NCBI GenBank assembly: GCA_020050835.1
Contig: JAGVKB010000140.1
Location: 1 to 64,000, forward strand
Length of the DNA stretch: 64,000 nucleotides
Reading direction: 5' to 3'
From: Candidatus Obscuribacterales bacterium
GTDB taxonomy: Bacteria; Cyanobacteriota; Vampirovibrionia; Obscuribacterales; Obscuribacteraceae
The translations under genes and the position numbers were made by a program. The notes under the pieces are model-generated. The model was given only the letters and a program-made list of their open reading frames with translations. It did not search any database and had not been told where the DNA came from. The number at the start of each line of letters is the position of its first letter. Position 1 is the stretch's first letter. Below are positions 32,412 to 40,555 of the stretch, in pieces.

Positions 32412-32981
32412 CTAGAAGGACTCAAAGAGAACCTGACCGAGTTCTCCTAAGATCTTGAAAGTTTCCCGGCAACAATCTAGATCCAAAGAATTGAATGATT
32501 TTGGCTGTGATAGCACGATTCCGGCATCGCTCTTGATGGTCAATTCGTTGAACTTCGAGTACTCCTCCAGCGACATTAATCGGTCAAAGTTTCCTGGATA
32601 TTTCACGAAGCGTTCGGCGAGATTCTCATCGTTATGAGAAAAGACAAACTTAGACTCTAATCTCCTCTCTCTCACGGACATTCCACGCGACTCGAACAAG
32701 AGTATATGCGTGAAAAAGCCCATGAACCCGCGGCCCATTCTGGGGTAGACAATCATCTGGAGCGGATCGGTCGGACGTTGTCGATTCGGGTCTTCAATTA
32801 CTTCAGTTTCTACCAGGTACATAACACCAAACGGCCAGCCTGGACCGATCGCTTGGAGCGTTGCCGGGAAGCCAAGCACCGAACCTTTGACACAAACGGC
32901 CAGTCCGGAATCAGGCGAGCTTTCTATTCGTCCGTCCAAAATCTCCGATACGGACTCCATTTTGGCTTGGAGATCAATCAT
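32412..32981 (-). CDS. Unrecognised protein (189 aa), coupled to the TPR gene upstream
   Basis: The ATG overlaps the stop of the preceding TPR gene by 4 bases (ATGA), so translation is probably coupled. No signal peptide is visible. The sequence alternates strands and helices and contains a central hydrophobic part (RGFMGFFTHILLFES) and two adjacent Cys residues near the end (LDCCRETF). I do not recognise the family. The partner gene encodes an exported TPR protein, which suggests a shared process that cannot be named. Confidence 0.7.
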   Translation of the reverse strand: MIDLQAKMESVSEILDGRIESSPDSGLAVCVKGSVLGFPATLQAIGPGWPFGVMYLVETEVIEDPNRQRPTDPLQMIVYPRMGRGFMGFFTHILLFESRGMSVRERRLESKFVFSHNDENLAERFVKYPGNFDRLMSLEEYSKFNELTIKSDAGIVLSQPKSFNSLDLDCCRETFKILGELGQVLFESF

Positions 32982-34015
32982 TTAGTTTCGCTAGGCTGAA
33001 TGAAAGTGAAGTCATCCTGAGCACCCTTATTGGTTTGCGGCGCGGCACCGGATGCTGCGGCTCCAACATTTTGCGGTGACTGCGGAGCCTGAGCATCTTG
33101 AGGCGGCGATTCGGCGCCGGCATTGGGCGGCGGCAAGACATTCATCTTCACCTCAGGTTCATCGCTTCCGCCAGACAGCTGCCCTTCTAGCGCTGATAGC
33201 TGTTTCTTTGCGTCACGCACAAAATCGGCTTCCGGCGCCAACTCAATCGCTTTCGACAGCAATACATTCGCTTGTGCGCTGTGTTTATCCCGGTTCAACA
33301 AGGTGCCGGATCGATAGAAAGCATCAGCCATACCAGGGTTAATTCTAAGAGCGCTGACATAGGCTGAAAGCGCAGCCGGATAGTCCTTTTCGTTCTCGAG
33401 AGCATTACCTATGTTGTAGTAGGCGGAAGCAAAATTGGGATCGGTGGCGATCGCCTGCCTCCACTTTTCCATCGCTTCGGTAACTTTGCCGCGAGCATAA
33501 AGGACCGTGCCAAGACCGTTTAAGGTCGTAGGCCGGCCAGGCTTCAGGACTAACGCCTTGTTAAATGCGTCAACCGCCTTTGAATAATTCCGCTGGGCAG
33601 CATAGATCAAGCCAAGGTTGCTGTAAGCTTCTTCCATTCTAGAATCCGCTTCGATCGCTCCTCGATATTCAGCGATCGCCTGATTGAGAAATCCGGATTG
33701 ATGCAGCTCGACACCGCGATTGTAGTGTTTAACGGCCGCATCGGCATAGGGCCTTTTATCTTCAGCCTGCGCTTCCGCCTTGGTCTTCATCTCCGGGTCG
33801 CCCGGAGCCTTCTCATTTTCAGCTCCTGGCTGAACAGCCTCCGGCACTCCGGCTGGAGCGGACGCCTCGGTCGGAGCCGGCGCGAGCTGTTCGCCACCGG
33901 ACTGGGCCAATATCCAACCATCGCTCAGGCTGGCAGCGGAGCCGGGACGACAGGCGCCTGCCAGGGATACGAGAACTGCAGCAGCGGTTCCAATCAGAAT
34001 GATTCTCTTCAGCAC
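32978..34015 (-). CDS. Exported TPR protein (345 aa)
   Basis: The start is the GTG at 34015, with GGAAG about 10 bases upstream. The N-terminus (MLKRIILIGTAAAVLVSLAGAC) is a signal peptide. The Cys suggests a lipoprotein, but the lipobox is imperfect (Ala rather than Leu at -3). A Pro/Ala/Glu-rich linker runs to about residue 90. Four to five tetratricopeptide repeats follow (AYSNLGLIYAAQRNYSKAV and similar), then a Pro/Gln/Ala-rich tail. The protein probably acts in the periplasm as a binding platform. It overlaps the 189-residue gene by 4 bases. Confidence 0.85.
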   Translation of the reverse strand: MLKRIILIGTAAAVLVSLAGACRPGSAASLSDGWILAQSGGEQLAPAPTEASAPAGVPEAVQPGAENEKAPGDPEMKTKAEAQAEDKRPYADAAVKHYNRGVELHQSGFLNQAIAEYRGAIEADSRMEEAYSNLGLIYAAQRNYSKAVDAFNKALVLKPGRPTTLNGLGTVLYARGKVTEAMEKWRQAIATDPNFASAYYNIGNALENEKDYPAALSAYVSALRINPGMADAFYRSGTLLNRDKHSAQANVLLSKAIELAPEADFVRDAKKQLSALEGQLSGGSDEPEVKMNVLPPPNAGAESPPQDAQAPQSPQNVGAAASGAAPQTNKGAQDDFTFIQPSETK

Positions 34016-34065
34016 GGGCTCAAACTTCCAACAAGTTGGGTATTGCAGATAACTGTCCGCATCTA

Positions 34066-34071
34066 ATTATA
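34066..34071 (-). promoter_or_regulatory. Candidate -10 box for the exported TPR gene
   Basis: On the minus strand the sequence reads TATAAT, an exact sigma-70 -10 hexamer, about 50 bases upstream of the GTG start at 34015. No good -35 hexamer is found at normal spacing, so support is moderate. Confidence 0.35.
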
Positions 34072-34307
34072 AAACACCTAGCCAGGGGCGCTTCTTTCGA
34101 AGTCTTTGGAGGAAATTTATGTAATGTCACTTATTGCCAGCTAGCGTATACAGGATTGACTTCTACCAGATCGCCCATGACATCGTAAAGGCTAAATCGG
34201 TCGTACGTACTTACAACATTGCCAGCGTGGTTATACGAGTTATATGCTGGAGATAGGTTTGCTGAAAACAACCTACAGTTGCGCTCTTATCCCTGGTGCC
34301 ACTAATT

Positions 34308-35876
34308 ATGACTGACGATACCAAACCGGAGGCTTCCCAGCCTGGTCCTGAGCATGTTGAACAGCACGACCTGGACATTTCATCTAACGAGCTGGCTCCA
34401 AACAAGACGGAGCAGATTGTGTTCGAATCTTGGAGCGCTCCGCTTCCTCCGACCGATCTGGGCAAGGCCAACAGCCAAATCGCGAACCTGACTCTAGACA
34501 TGGGAAGCGGAACACCGGCTCCCGAGCTTTTCGCGGACAACCCGTACAAAATGCTGGCTGCGTCCTTCTTGACTAATGACAAATCTTCCGGACAGCCTCA
34601 GCTCGAAACTGATAAACCCGATGCTAAGCAGCCTGAAGACCGATTCGCCCAGGACGACGGTTCGGTCTTCTTTCTAACCGATGCGCCGGCCGGGCGGCAT
34701 CTTAATCCGCCTGATGCACAAGAGCTGGAAGCGATGAGGAAGCTTGTGGAGTACTTGAGCGCTCAATTGGAGATAATGTCGTCCGGGCAACTCAAGGAAC
34801 AGAACCGCCAGCCGGACATTATCATCGACCGAGATGGAGTGCCTCATCTCAATCCGGACAGGAAAGAGCACAATCCGAATCAACCGCTCGTTATAGAAAT
34901 AGAGTCCACGGACCCGAGCGCTAATTGGACGGCAGTCCTGGCCGACCAGCAACAGAAAGCCACTGTGCGGGACTTAATCAGCTTCTACCAGATGCAGCAC
35001 CCCGGCGCACCGATTCCCGCAGACTGGTTGGATGTTTTATCCAAGTCACCAGACCTGCCACCACCCGGCAGGACTGTTAGCGGTGGCGCTGGTGGTGGCA
35101 CAACGATCAACTTCCGCAGCGGAGATGGCGGTGGGTTCTCCGGGTCGCACGGAGGCGGCAGAGGCGCAATTAATGGTCATATTCCTCAAGAAGTTCCGCC
35201 CGGCGCAAATTTAGGTCATGCAACAAAATTGGAAAACAATCTCGCACCAAAACTCAAGGATTCACTCAACTTGCACCAGTTCGTCGACAGAGTAGTAGCT
35301 GCTGTCAGCGGAAACGAGGGTAATTTCAAAGCGATCAATGGTAACGACGGCGGCTATGGAATATCAGTCGGCATCCGCCAGTGGAACCAAAAGGTTGGAG
35401 AACTGCCCACCTTGCTAAAAGCGTGGCAAGATAAGGATCCAGCAAAGTTCGACCAGATCTTCGGACAGTACGCAAAGGATCTTCAGAAGGAAGGTTGGGT
35501 CCGCAATACGAACTTTCATACCCAGCCAGGGTTAATGGACGCCATGAAGACTGCGCTCGGGGATAAGGAATTTCAAGACGTACAAGTTCAACTTGCACGT
35601 GAGTTTGTCGTGCGCGGCATTCAGCTAGGCATCAAATATGGCTTCAAGAGCGAGCTGGCTCTGGCCGAAGTGGTAGACATCGCCAATCAAAAAGGGATGG
35701 GTGGATGCGAGAGCGCACTCCGCCAGCTCAAGCGGGAGAAACAGCAAGGACTGCAGGGTCATGACGAAGCAGAAAATGTCAGGCGCCTGGAGACGATCGC
35801 CGACCGCCCTCATGGCAACAAACGATTGGCCTCCCTTGAGGCACAATTTCGCGCTTCAACCATGATGGATTCATAA
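34308..35876 (+). CDS. Protein with C-terminal lysozyme/chitosanase-like domain (522 aa)
   Basis: The ATG at 34308 is preferred over a GTG four codons upstream, but neither has a clear Shine-Dalgarno. The N-terminal half is polar and probably disordered, rich in Pro, Asp and Gln. A Gly-rich linker (about residues 260-300) leads to a folded C-terminal domain. That domain holds SGNEGNFKAINGNDGGYG followed by GIRQWNQKVGELPTLLKAW, a pattern like lysozyme-fold glycosidases in which the Glu after GN is catalytic and a Gly-rich beta turn follows. It may cleave peptidoglycan or chitosan-like polymers. No signal peptide is seen, so export would need another route. It is the only plus-strand gene in a 26-kb minus-strand stretch. 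Confidence 0.75.
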   Translation: MTDDTKPEASQPGPEHVEQHDLDISSNELAPNKTEQIVFESWSAPLPPTDLGKANSQIANLTLDMGSGTPAPELFADNPYKMLAASFLTNDKSSGQPQLETDKPDAKQPEDRFAQDDGSVFFLTDAPAGRHLNPPDAQELEAMRKLVEYLSAQLEIMSSGQLKEQNRQPDIIIDRDGVPHLNPDRKEHNPNQPLVIEIESTDPSANWTAVLADQQQKATVRDLISFYQMQHPGAPIPADWLDVLSKSPDLPPPGRTVSGGAGGGTTINFRSGDGGGFSGSHGGGRGAINGHIPQEVPPGANLGHATKLENNLAPKLKDSLNLHQFVDRVVAAVSGNEGNFKAINGNDGGYGISVGIRQWNQKVGELPTLLKAWQDKDPAKFDQIFGQYAKDLQKEGWVRNTNFHTQPGLMDAMKTALGDKEFQDVQVQLAREFVVRGIQLGIKYGFKSELALAEVVDIANQKGMGGCESALRQLKREKQQGLQGHDEAENVRRLETIADRPHGNKRLASLEAQFRASTMMDS

Positions 35877-35886
35877 ATATTCAATC

Positions 35887-37764
35887 TCACCGCTTTCTTG
35901 CGACTCCGACCGATCTTATGCCAAAGAGCGCCTCATTGCCAGCGTGATAGAGATCGCGCAGGAGGATCGGCTGGAAGGCCAGATTTCCCACCGAGGCAAG
36001 CCCGTCCGCCACACCATCGGCTACCGCCAATCCGGACTGGAGCCGCGTCATCCCCTGAACTGCGCCAACTTGCGGAGCAACTGATTCGGACATCGCCGCT
36101 GCCGATAGAGACGATTTCAACGCTCCGCCGAAGAGATGCCATCCAGCCGATCCGATAAAACACGCCGATCGCCCGTAATTTGCGTATCTGAGCCCGTCGA
36201 CCTCGTTGGCTCCGGCATTGTTTATTACACCGCTTGCTCCCAGCCCCAAATGAAAGGTATGTCTGGCGGCAACCTGCCACCCAACTACGCGCACACCGGC
36301 CTTGAGCGCGGTGTAGAGCCCGATTCCGCCGCTTACAGTCATGGCTCCATCCATTACCGCCATCAGGGCCTTTCCTCCATAATGCCAGCGCTGCTGAGAA
36401 TCTTTCCAGGCCGCCAGATCTCTGGCTTGAATCAAGCAATCTCCACTACCGGAAGGGACTCTCACATAGGCATCGGGCTTGTAGACATTAGTTGCAACGA
36501 TTGGATTTCCAATGTTTTGCGCACGGCTGTTCAGATAACCGTACCAGGGAACTTTCTGATATTGAGTGGTCGACTTAACCACGATCATACCGTTGCTTTC
36601 CTGCACATCCAGGCGGCATTCGACCAGATTGTAATCAGCCACCACACCTGCTCCTGGAGCTTTATCCGAGTCGGTTGCCTGCACATCTCCCTGACGGTCC
36701 AGTAAAAGCTTTCCATTGCCCTTGGGGTAATCTCCCCATAAATGAAGGACGGTCTGATCGGCGGCAGCTTGATCAATTGTTGCTGCATTCTTGCTCAACC
36801 AGCGCTTAATCGCCTCTATCTTCTGTCGACCGTTTTGATCGCCGGAGAGGTCACTGGGCAGGTCCAGACCGAGATGAGTGATATCACCGGCAGCGCCTCG
36901 TACGATCACGGTTGCTGGCGGCAGTTCGACCGCAAACGTTGCACCGGACTTGGTCATCCTATCCATGGCAACTATTCGCTGTCCTGCCATCTGAGTGAGA
37001 TCGATCAGCTCTCTGGCTGATTGAACCCAACTTCTTTCATCGAGACCTCGCTTATATCGCCAGCCTTCCGGCAGGTGATTCTGCTTGATAGTCGCTTCAA
37101 TTTCATTGCGTATTGCCCAAAAGTCGACTGAGCTGATTGCACGCCGCAACCAATCGACTGTAAGCCCAAGAGTCTGCATCTGCTCAGCGGTCGGAGGATT
37201 GAGCGGGCTCAGTCCAAGTTCATATCGCGACGACGAACCGGCTTTGTTGCCAGGCTGGCCGCTCATGTTGCCACCGTTGTCTTGAGCTCTTGCCCGTTCA
37301 GGTAAGCCGCCGGGAACTTCCAAGTGACTCTCCTTAAGCCTGCGTATTGCATCAGGAATAGCGTGACACTCCAACCACTGCAAACATCGTTGAAAAGCCT
37401 CCTTGGTAGCTGGTCCAAAACGCACCGGCTGAAAGCTGTCGCAATGGCTCTCCGCTTCGAACCGCTGCTTGAGGCTAGTGAGCGATAAATCGGCCGCTGG
37501 CGAGCCGGTTTTGCCGGTCTCTGTCTCACTTTCAGCTGTATGGCGCAACAAGAAACGAAGCGTGCGCTGCAACATTTGCACATTGATCTGCTTTTCGGCA
37601 CTCAGAGATTCGAACGCTTGGCAGGAATTTTGCTGTAACCGCTGGCCGCCATAAGACTCCTTTCTGAAAAGGTCGCCGGCCTTCTTACCGGCGGCAGCTG
37701 CATCAGCAGCGGTGCTTGTCAGTTCGGCTCCATCTTCAGCTTCCACAGCTCTGCTACCGCCCAT
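35887..37764 (-). CDS. Unrecognised large protein with hydrophobic C-terminal third (625 aa)
   Basis: The ATG at 37764 follows the stop of the 322-residue gene by 11 bases, so the two probably form an operon. The first 180 residues are polar with short helices. A middle region (about 200-440) has mixed strands and helices with no motif I know. The last third is Gly/Ala-rich and hydrophobic (ALMAVMDGAMTVSGGIGLY and later segments), similar in style to the N-terminal hydrophobic part of the giant protein. Whether it inserts in membranes is unclear. It converges with the lysozyme-like gene with 10 bases between stops. Confidence 0.7.
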   Translation of the reverse strand: MGGSRAVEAEDGAELTSTAADAAAAGKKAGDLFRKESYGGQRLQQNSCQAFESLSAEKQINVQMLQRTLRFLLRHTAESETETGKTGSPAADLSLTSLKQRFEAESHCDSFQPVRFGPATKEAFQRCLQWLECHAIPDAIRRLKESHLEVPGGLPERARAQDNGGNMSGQPGNKAGSSSRYELGLSPLNPPTAEQMQTLGLTVDWLRRAISSVDFWAIRNEIEATIKQNHLPEGWRYKRGLDERSWVQSARELIDLTQMAGQRIVAMDRMTKSGATFAVELPPATVIVRGAAGDITHLGLDLPSDLSGDQNGRQKIEAIKRWLSKNAATIDQAAADQTVLHLWGDYPKGNGKLLLDRQGDVQATDSDKAPGAGVVADYNLVECRLDVQESNGMIVVKSTTQYQKVPWYGYLNSRAQNIGNPIVATNVYKPDAYVRVPSGSGDCLIQARDLAAWKDSQQRWHYGGKALMAVMDGAMTVSGGIGLYTALKAGVRVVGWQVAARHTFHLGLGASGVINNAGANEVDGLRYANYGRSACFIGSAGWHLFGGALKSSLSAAAMSESVAPQVGAVQGMTRLQSGLAVADGVADGLASVGNLAFQPILLRDLYHAGNEALFGIRSVGVARKR

Positions 37765-37775
37765 CGCTCCGCACC

Positions 37776-38744
37776 TCAGCGGGCGCCGACAGTCGGCTTT
37801 TCAATTGCTCTTACCTGGTCATGGCCGGTAAGCTCTAATCCGACGGTCAAAAGAAAGACAGCACTGCCGCTCTTGCCAAGGAATTTAGCGAACTCTCTAC
37901 CACCGCGAACATTTTCCCAAATGGACTGCTCGTGCCCTTCCGCCTTGCGCTCGGATGCTGCTTGCGTTTTAGCTGAACGTTCGCCACCGGCAGTACCGGT
38001 CTTTTCGGCGGCTCCGCCTTTAAGGTCCTGAAAGTCAGATGACAATGGATCTCTTGACTCGGAGTTCGCTGGCGGACTATCCTTCCTGCCAAAAGTCGAC
38101 TTCTGACGACCTTCGGCAGCAGCCGAAACACTGAGATCACTTCCTTCTACGTCACCGTTTGCCCTCTCCAGGCGAAATCTACCGTCAGGAGCACAGATGC
38201 TCCTGGCACCGGAAGGAAGGTCCTGAATGATCCAATCACCACCGCTGATTGACTTGGCACCGGATTCTGATTCAACTACCAAAGTGCCGCTAGGCAATCT
38301 GGTTTCGCGTGCTCCGAACGGGTGCTCTACTACCTTCGTGTTGTTGGAATGAATGGTCGTTCTGGCGCCATCGGCCCCGATAATCTCCCGGCGCACCGGT
38401 CCGCTGTCGTGGATGATAGTCTTTGGTCCTTCCTTAGCACGAAGCTCAGCTTCAGCTCTTCTGACATCGCATTCTTGCTTACGCTGAGCGGCCTCTTCTT
38501 TACGCCGACTCGCTTCTTCAATTCGATGTTGCCTGGCTTCGTCAGCGTGCTTAACTGAATCGCCGGTAATCTCCAACGGAGCTAGACTTTCCTTCGCTCC
38601 CTTTTGCTTGGATTCGAGATCTTGGGCACGCACCTGTCTTTGCTCTTTAAGAGAGCCGCCATTTGATTCAGCGCTTGCCTGCCTGTCACCGTGGGCAGTA
38701 TCAGCTTGTTCCGCCGGCTTTGTCAACTGATCTTTCTCAGCCAT
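37776..38744 (-). CDS. Unrecognised charged protein with beta repeats (322 aa)
   Basis: The ATG start has AAGGGG upstream at a slightly long spacing. Residues 1-110 are highly charged and helical (Glu, Lys, Arg, Ala), likely coiled coil. Residues 110-200 hold strand-turn units ending in phrases such as PSGTLVVE and PDGRFRLE, in the same DG/SG-turn style as the 642-residue and giant proteins. A low-complexity linker follows, and then one hydrophobic stretch near the end (SAVFLLTVGLEL). The gene is directly upstream of the 625-residue gene. Its function is unknown. Confidence 0.7.
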   Translation of the reverse strand: MAEKDQLTKPAEQADTAHGDRQASAESNGGSLKEQRQVRAQDLESKQKGAKESLAPLEITGDSVKHADEARQHRIEEASRRKEEAAQRKQECDVRRAEAELRAKEGPKTIIHDSGPVRREIIGADGARTTIHSNNTKVVEHPFGARETRLPSGTLVVESESGAKSISGGDWIIQDLPSGARSICAPDGRFRLERANGDVEGSDLSVSAAAEGRQKSTFGRKDSPPANSESRDPLSSDFQDLKGGAAEKTGTAGGERSAKTQAASERKAEGHEQSIWENVRGGREFAKFLGKSGSAVFLLTVGLELTGHDQVRAIEKPTVGAR

Positions 38745-38840
38745 GATTTATGATTCCCCTTGCTCAACCAGAGGAATTGTATTAGTCGGCAGTGACTCGG
38801 CGGTGACATTCAAAAGGCAGTCGGGCGCCGATGCGGGGAC

Positions 38841-39284
38841 TTAGCCAGCGCGTCCAAGCTTAATCGCTAATCCACGCAATCCGAGCCGGTAGCTATCTGG
38901 TCCAAAACCAAGCACGACGCCGGCGGCAACGTCCGAGAGATAGGTATGGTGGCGAAATTCTTCGCGAGCATGAATGTTGGAAAGATGAACTTCGACAAAC
39001 GGCAGACCGACAGCCAAAAGCGCATCACGCAAGGCAATTGAAGTATGACCATAGGCAGCGGGATTGATCAGAATTCCCTTTACACCCTTGGCCGGAGCTT
39101 CTTGAATGGCATCAACCAGAGCACCTTCGTGATTGTGCTGGAAGGATTCAATCTCTAGACCAAACTCCTTACCCAATTCACTCAGTGAGAAGTCGATGTC
39201 GCTCAAACTGGCATTGCCATAAACGCTGGTTTCTCTCGAACCAAGCAGATTCAGGTTAGGACCATGAACAACCAGGACTTTCAA
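38841..39284 (-). CDS. aroQ: Type II 3-dehydroquinate dehydratase
   Basis: This enzyme removes water from 3-dehydroquinate to give 3-dehydroshikimate, the third step of the shikimate pathway, in the cytosol. The length (147 aa) is normal for the dodecameric type II family. Visible signatures are GPNLNLLG, the active-site Tyr22 loop (SRETSVYG), [22 protein letters not shown] and [13 protein letters not shown], which together hold the catalytic Tyr, the substrate-binding Asn and His, and the Arg. The start is TTG at 39284, supported by AAGGA 5 bases upstream inside the end of the previous gene, from whose stop it is separated by one base. Confidence 0.97.
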   Translation of the reverse strand: MKVLVVHGPNLNLLGSRETSVYGNASLSDIDFSLSELGKEFGLEIESFQHNHEGALVDAIQEAPAKGVKGILINPAAYGHTSIALRDALLAVGLPFVEVHLSNIHAREEFRHHTYLSDVAAGVVLGFGPDSYRLGLRGLAIKLGRAG

Positions 39285-39285
39285 G

Positions 39286-39867
39286 CTATTCCTTCATCGC
39301 TTCGAGCGCACATTGAGCCTCAACAAAGAAGGGATCATTGCGCTGTAAAAGACCGGCGCTGTTGATCTGATTCAACAATTGTCCAAGCAGATCCTTGACC
39401 GGCATTTTGCCACCGTCTGCGTCCAGCTCTTCGACTACCAGGAAAGTCACCGATGCCAGCAACACCCTCCCTTCCGTAACACCAAGCTCGCTCGAGCTGG
39501 TAATTTCGGCGAGCATACCGCTGTCGACGGTGCCTTCGTACATCAACTTGTGACAAAATGGGCCAACGTTGCTCTTAAGCGCTTTGCTTCGATTCTCCGG
39601 AAGGGTCGCGGCGGCTCGAATTAGATTCAGCTTGTTGCCGGCTTCGCCCAGCGATTCGGCGCTGTCGACCAGGTTTCTTACTTGATTTGCCTTTGTATTA
39701 AACTGCCGCCTCAGCTCGGTTTCAGCCACATTGGCCGCCGGCTTCGTGGCTTGATCAAAGCGCTTATCATAATAGTCTTGCACTTGCTGGCGCTTCAGCT
39801 CAACGCCGAAAGGCATCAGCTCGAGGAAAATCGATTCCAACCCTTCCAGTTGAGACTGGATGTACAT
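39286..39867 (-). CDS. Unrecognised helical protein between aroK and aroQ (193 aa)
   Basis: An ATG at 39867 preceded by AGGAAG is the best start. A GTG 13 codons upstream (39906) has no ribosome site. The protein is almost all helical, rich in Leu, Glu and Gln, with no signal peptide. No known domain is recognised. The gene ends one base before aroQ and lies about 110 bases downstream of aroK, so it is probably in the same transcript. Its role in aromatic biosynthesis, if any, is unknown. Confidence 0.75.
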   Translation of the reverse strand: MYIQSQLEGLESIFLELMPFGVELKRQQVQDYYDKRFDQATKPAANVAETELRRQFNTKANQVRNLVDSAESLGEAGNKLNLIRAAATLPENRSKALKSNVGPFCHKLMYEGTVDSGMLAEITSSSELGVTEGRVLLASVTFLVVEELDADGGKMPVKDLLGQLLNQINSAGLLQRNDPFFVEAQCALEAMKE

Positions 39868-39978
39868 CAGTTCTTCCTGGGAGACCGACAAGCTCTGTAC
39901 CCTCACTAAAGTCGCGAGCCGCTATTCACTTGACAGCAAAGCTGTCCAACTATGCCATTTTAGCAATGCTGGGAGCGG

Positions 39979-40542
39979 TTAGGCTGAGATATTGAGCAGC
40001 TTGACTATTCCGGCCGCTACTTCTTCAGTAGTAAGCCCGGTCGTATCGAACTGATATTGCGCCTTTTGGTAATATTGCCAGCGCTCCTGGAGAATCATCT
40101 CCAGCCTGACAGTGAGAGCCTGGGCACGGTCTCCAGCCATGGGCTCAGAGCCGGGGACAGCCAGCAACGGTCTACCGGTGTCCGCACTCAACCTGGTTAC
40201 AAGCTCCTTTACAGAGGCGTGTAGACAGATGACCACGCCGAGCTTGCCAAGCAGCTCAAAGTTGCCAGGAGCAATCGGCAGCCCGCCACCGGTGCCAATT
40301 ACCAGATCAGCCAATTTGAGACCGAGCGTTCCAGCGACCAGTCCATTTAGAAATTCCCGCTCGAGACTGCGAAAGAACCTCTCTCCCTGCCTTTCAAAAA
40401 TCTCCGGAACAGTCATTCCAACCCGATCTTCAATCAGACGGTCGGTGTCGATGAAGGACCAATCAAGCCTTTTGGCCAACACCTTGCCACAGGAAGATTT
40501 TCCGGAACCGGGCGGTCCAATCAGAATGATTGTTTTGATCAC
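39979..40542 (-). CDS. aroK: Shikimate kinase
   Basis: The enzyme phosphorylates shikimate at the 3-hydroxyl using ATP, in the cytosol. The P-loop GPPGSGKSS is at residues 9-17. FIDTDRLIEDR carries the shikimate- and Mg-binding Asp residues, GERFFRSLEREF the substrate-binding Arg, GTGGGLP the Gly-rich substrate loop, and TGRPLL lies in the lid region. The start is the GTG at 40542, which places the P-loop at the usual distance from the N-terminus and leaves 13 bases after the stop of the TPR gene. Longer upstream frames overlap that gene and are not favoured. Confidence 0.95.
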   Translation of the reverse strand: MIKTIILIGPPGSGKSSCGKVLAKRLDWSFIDTDRLIEDRVGMTVPEIFERQGERFFRSLEREFLNGLVAGTLGLKLADLVIGTGGGLPIAPGNFELLGKLGVVICLHASVKELVTRLSADTGRPLLAVPGSEPMAGDRAQALTVRLEMILQERWQYYQKAQYQFDTTGLTTEEVAAGIVKLLNISA

Positions 40543-40555
40543 AAATGCTTCGAGC

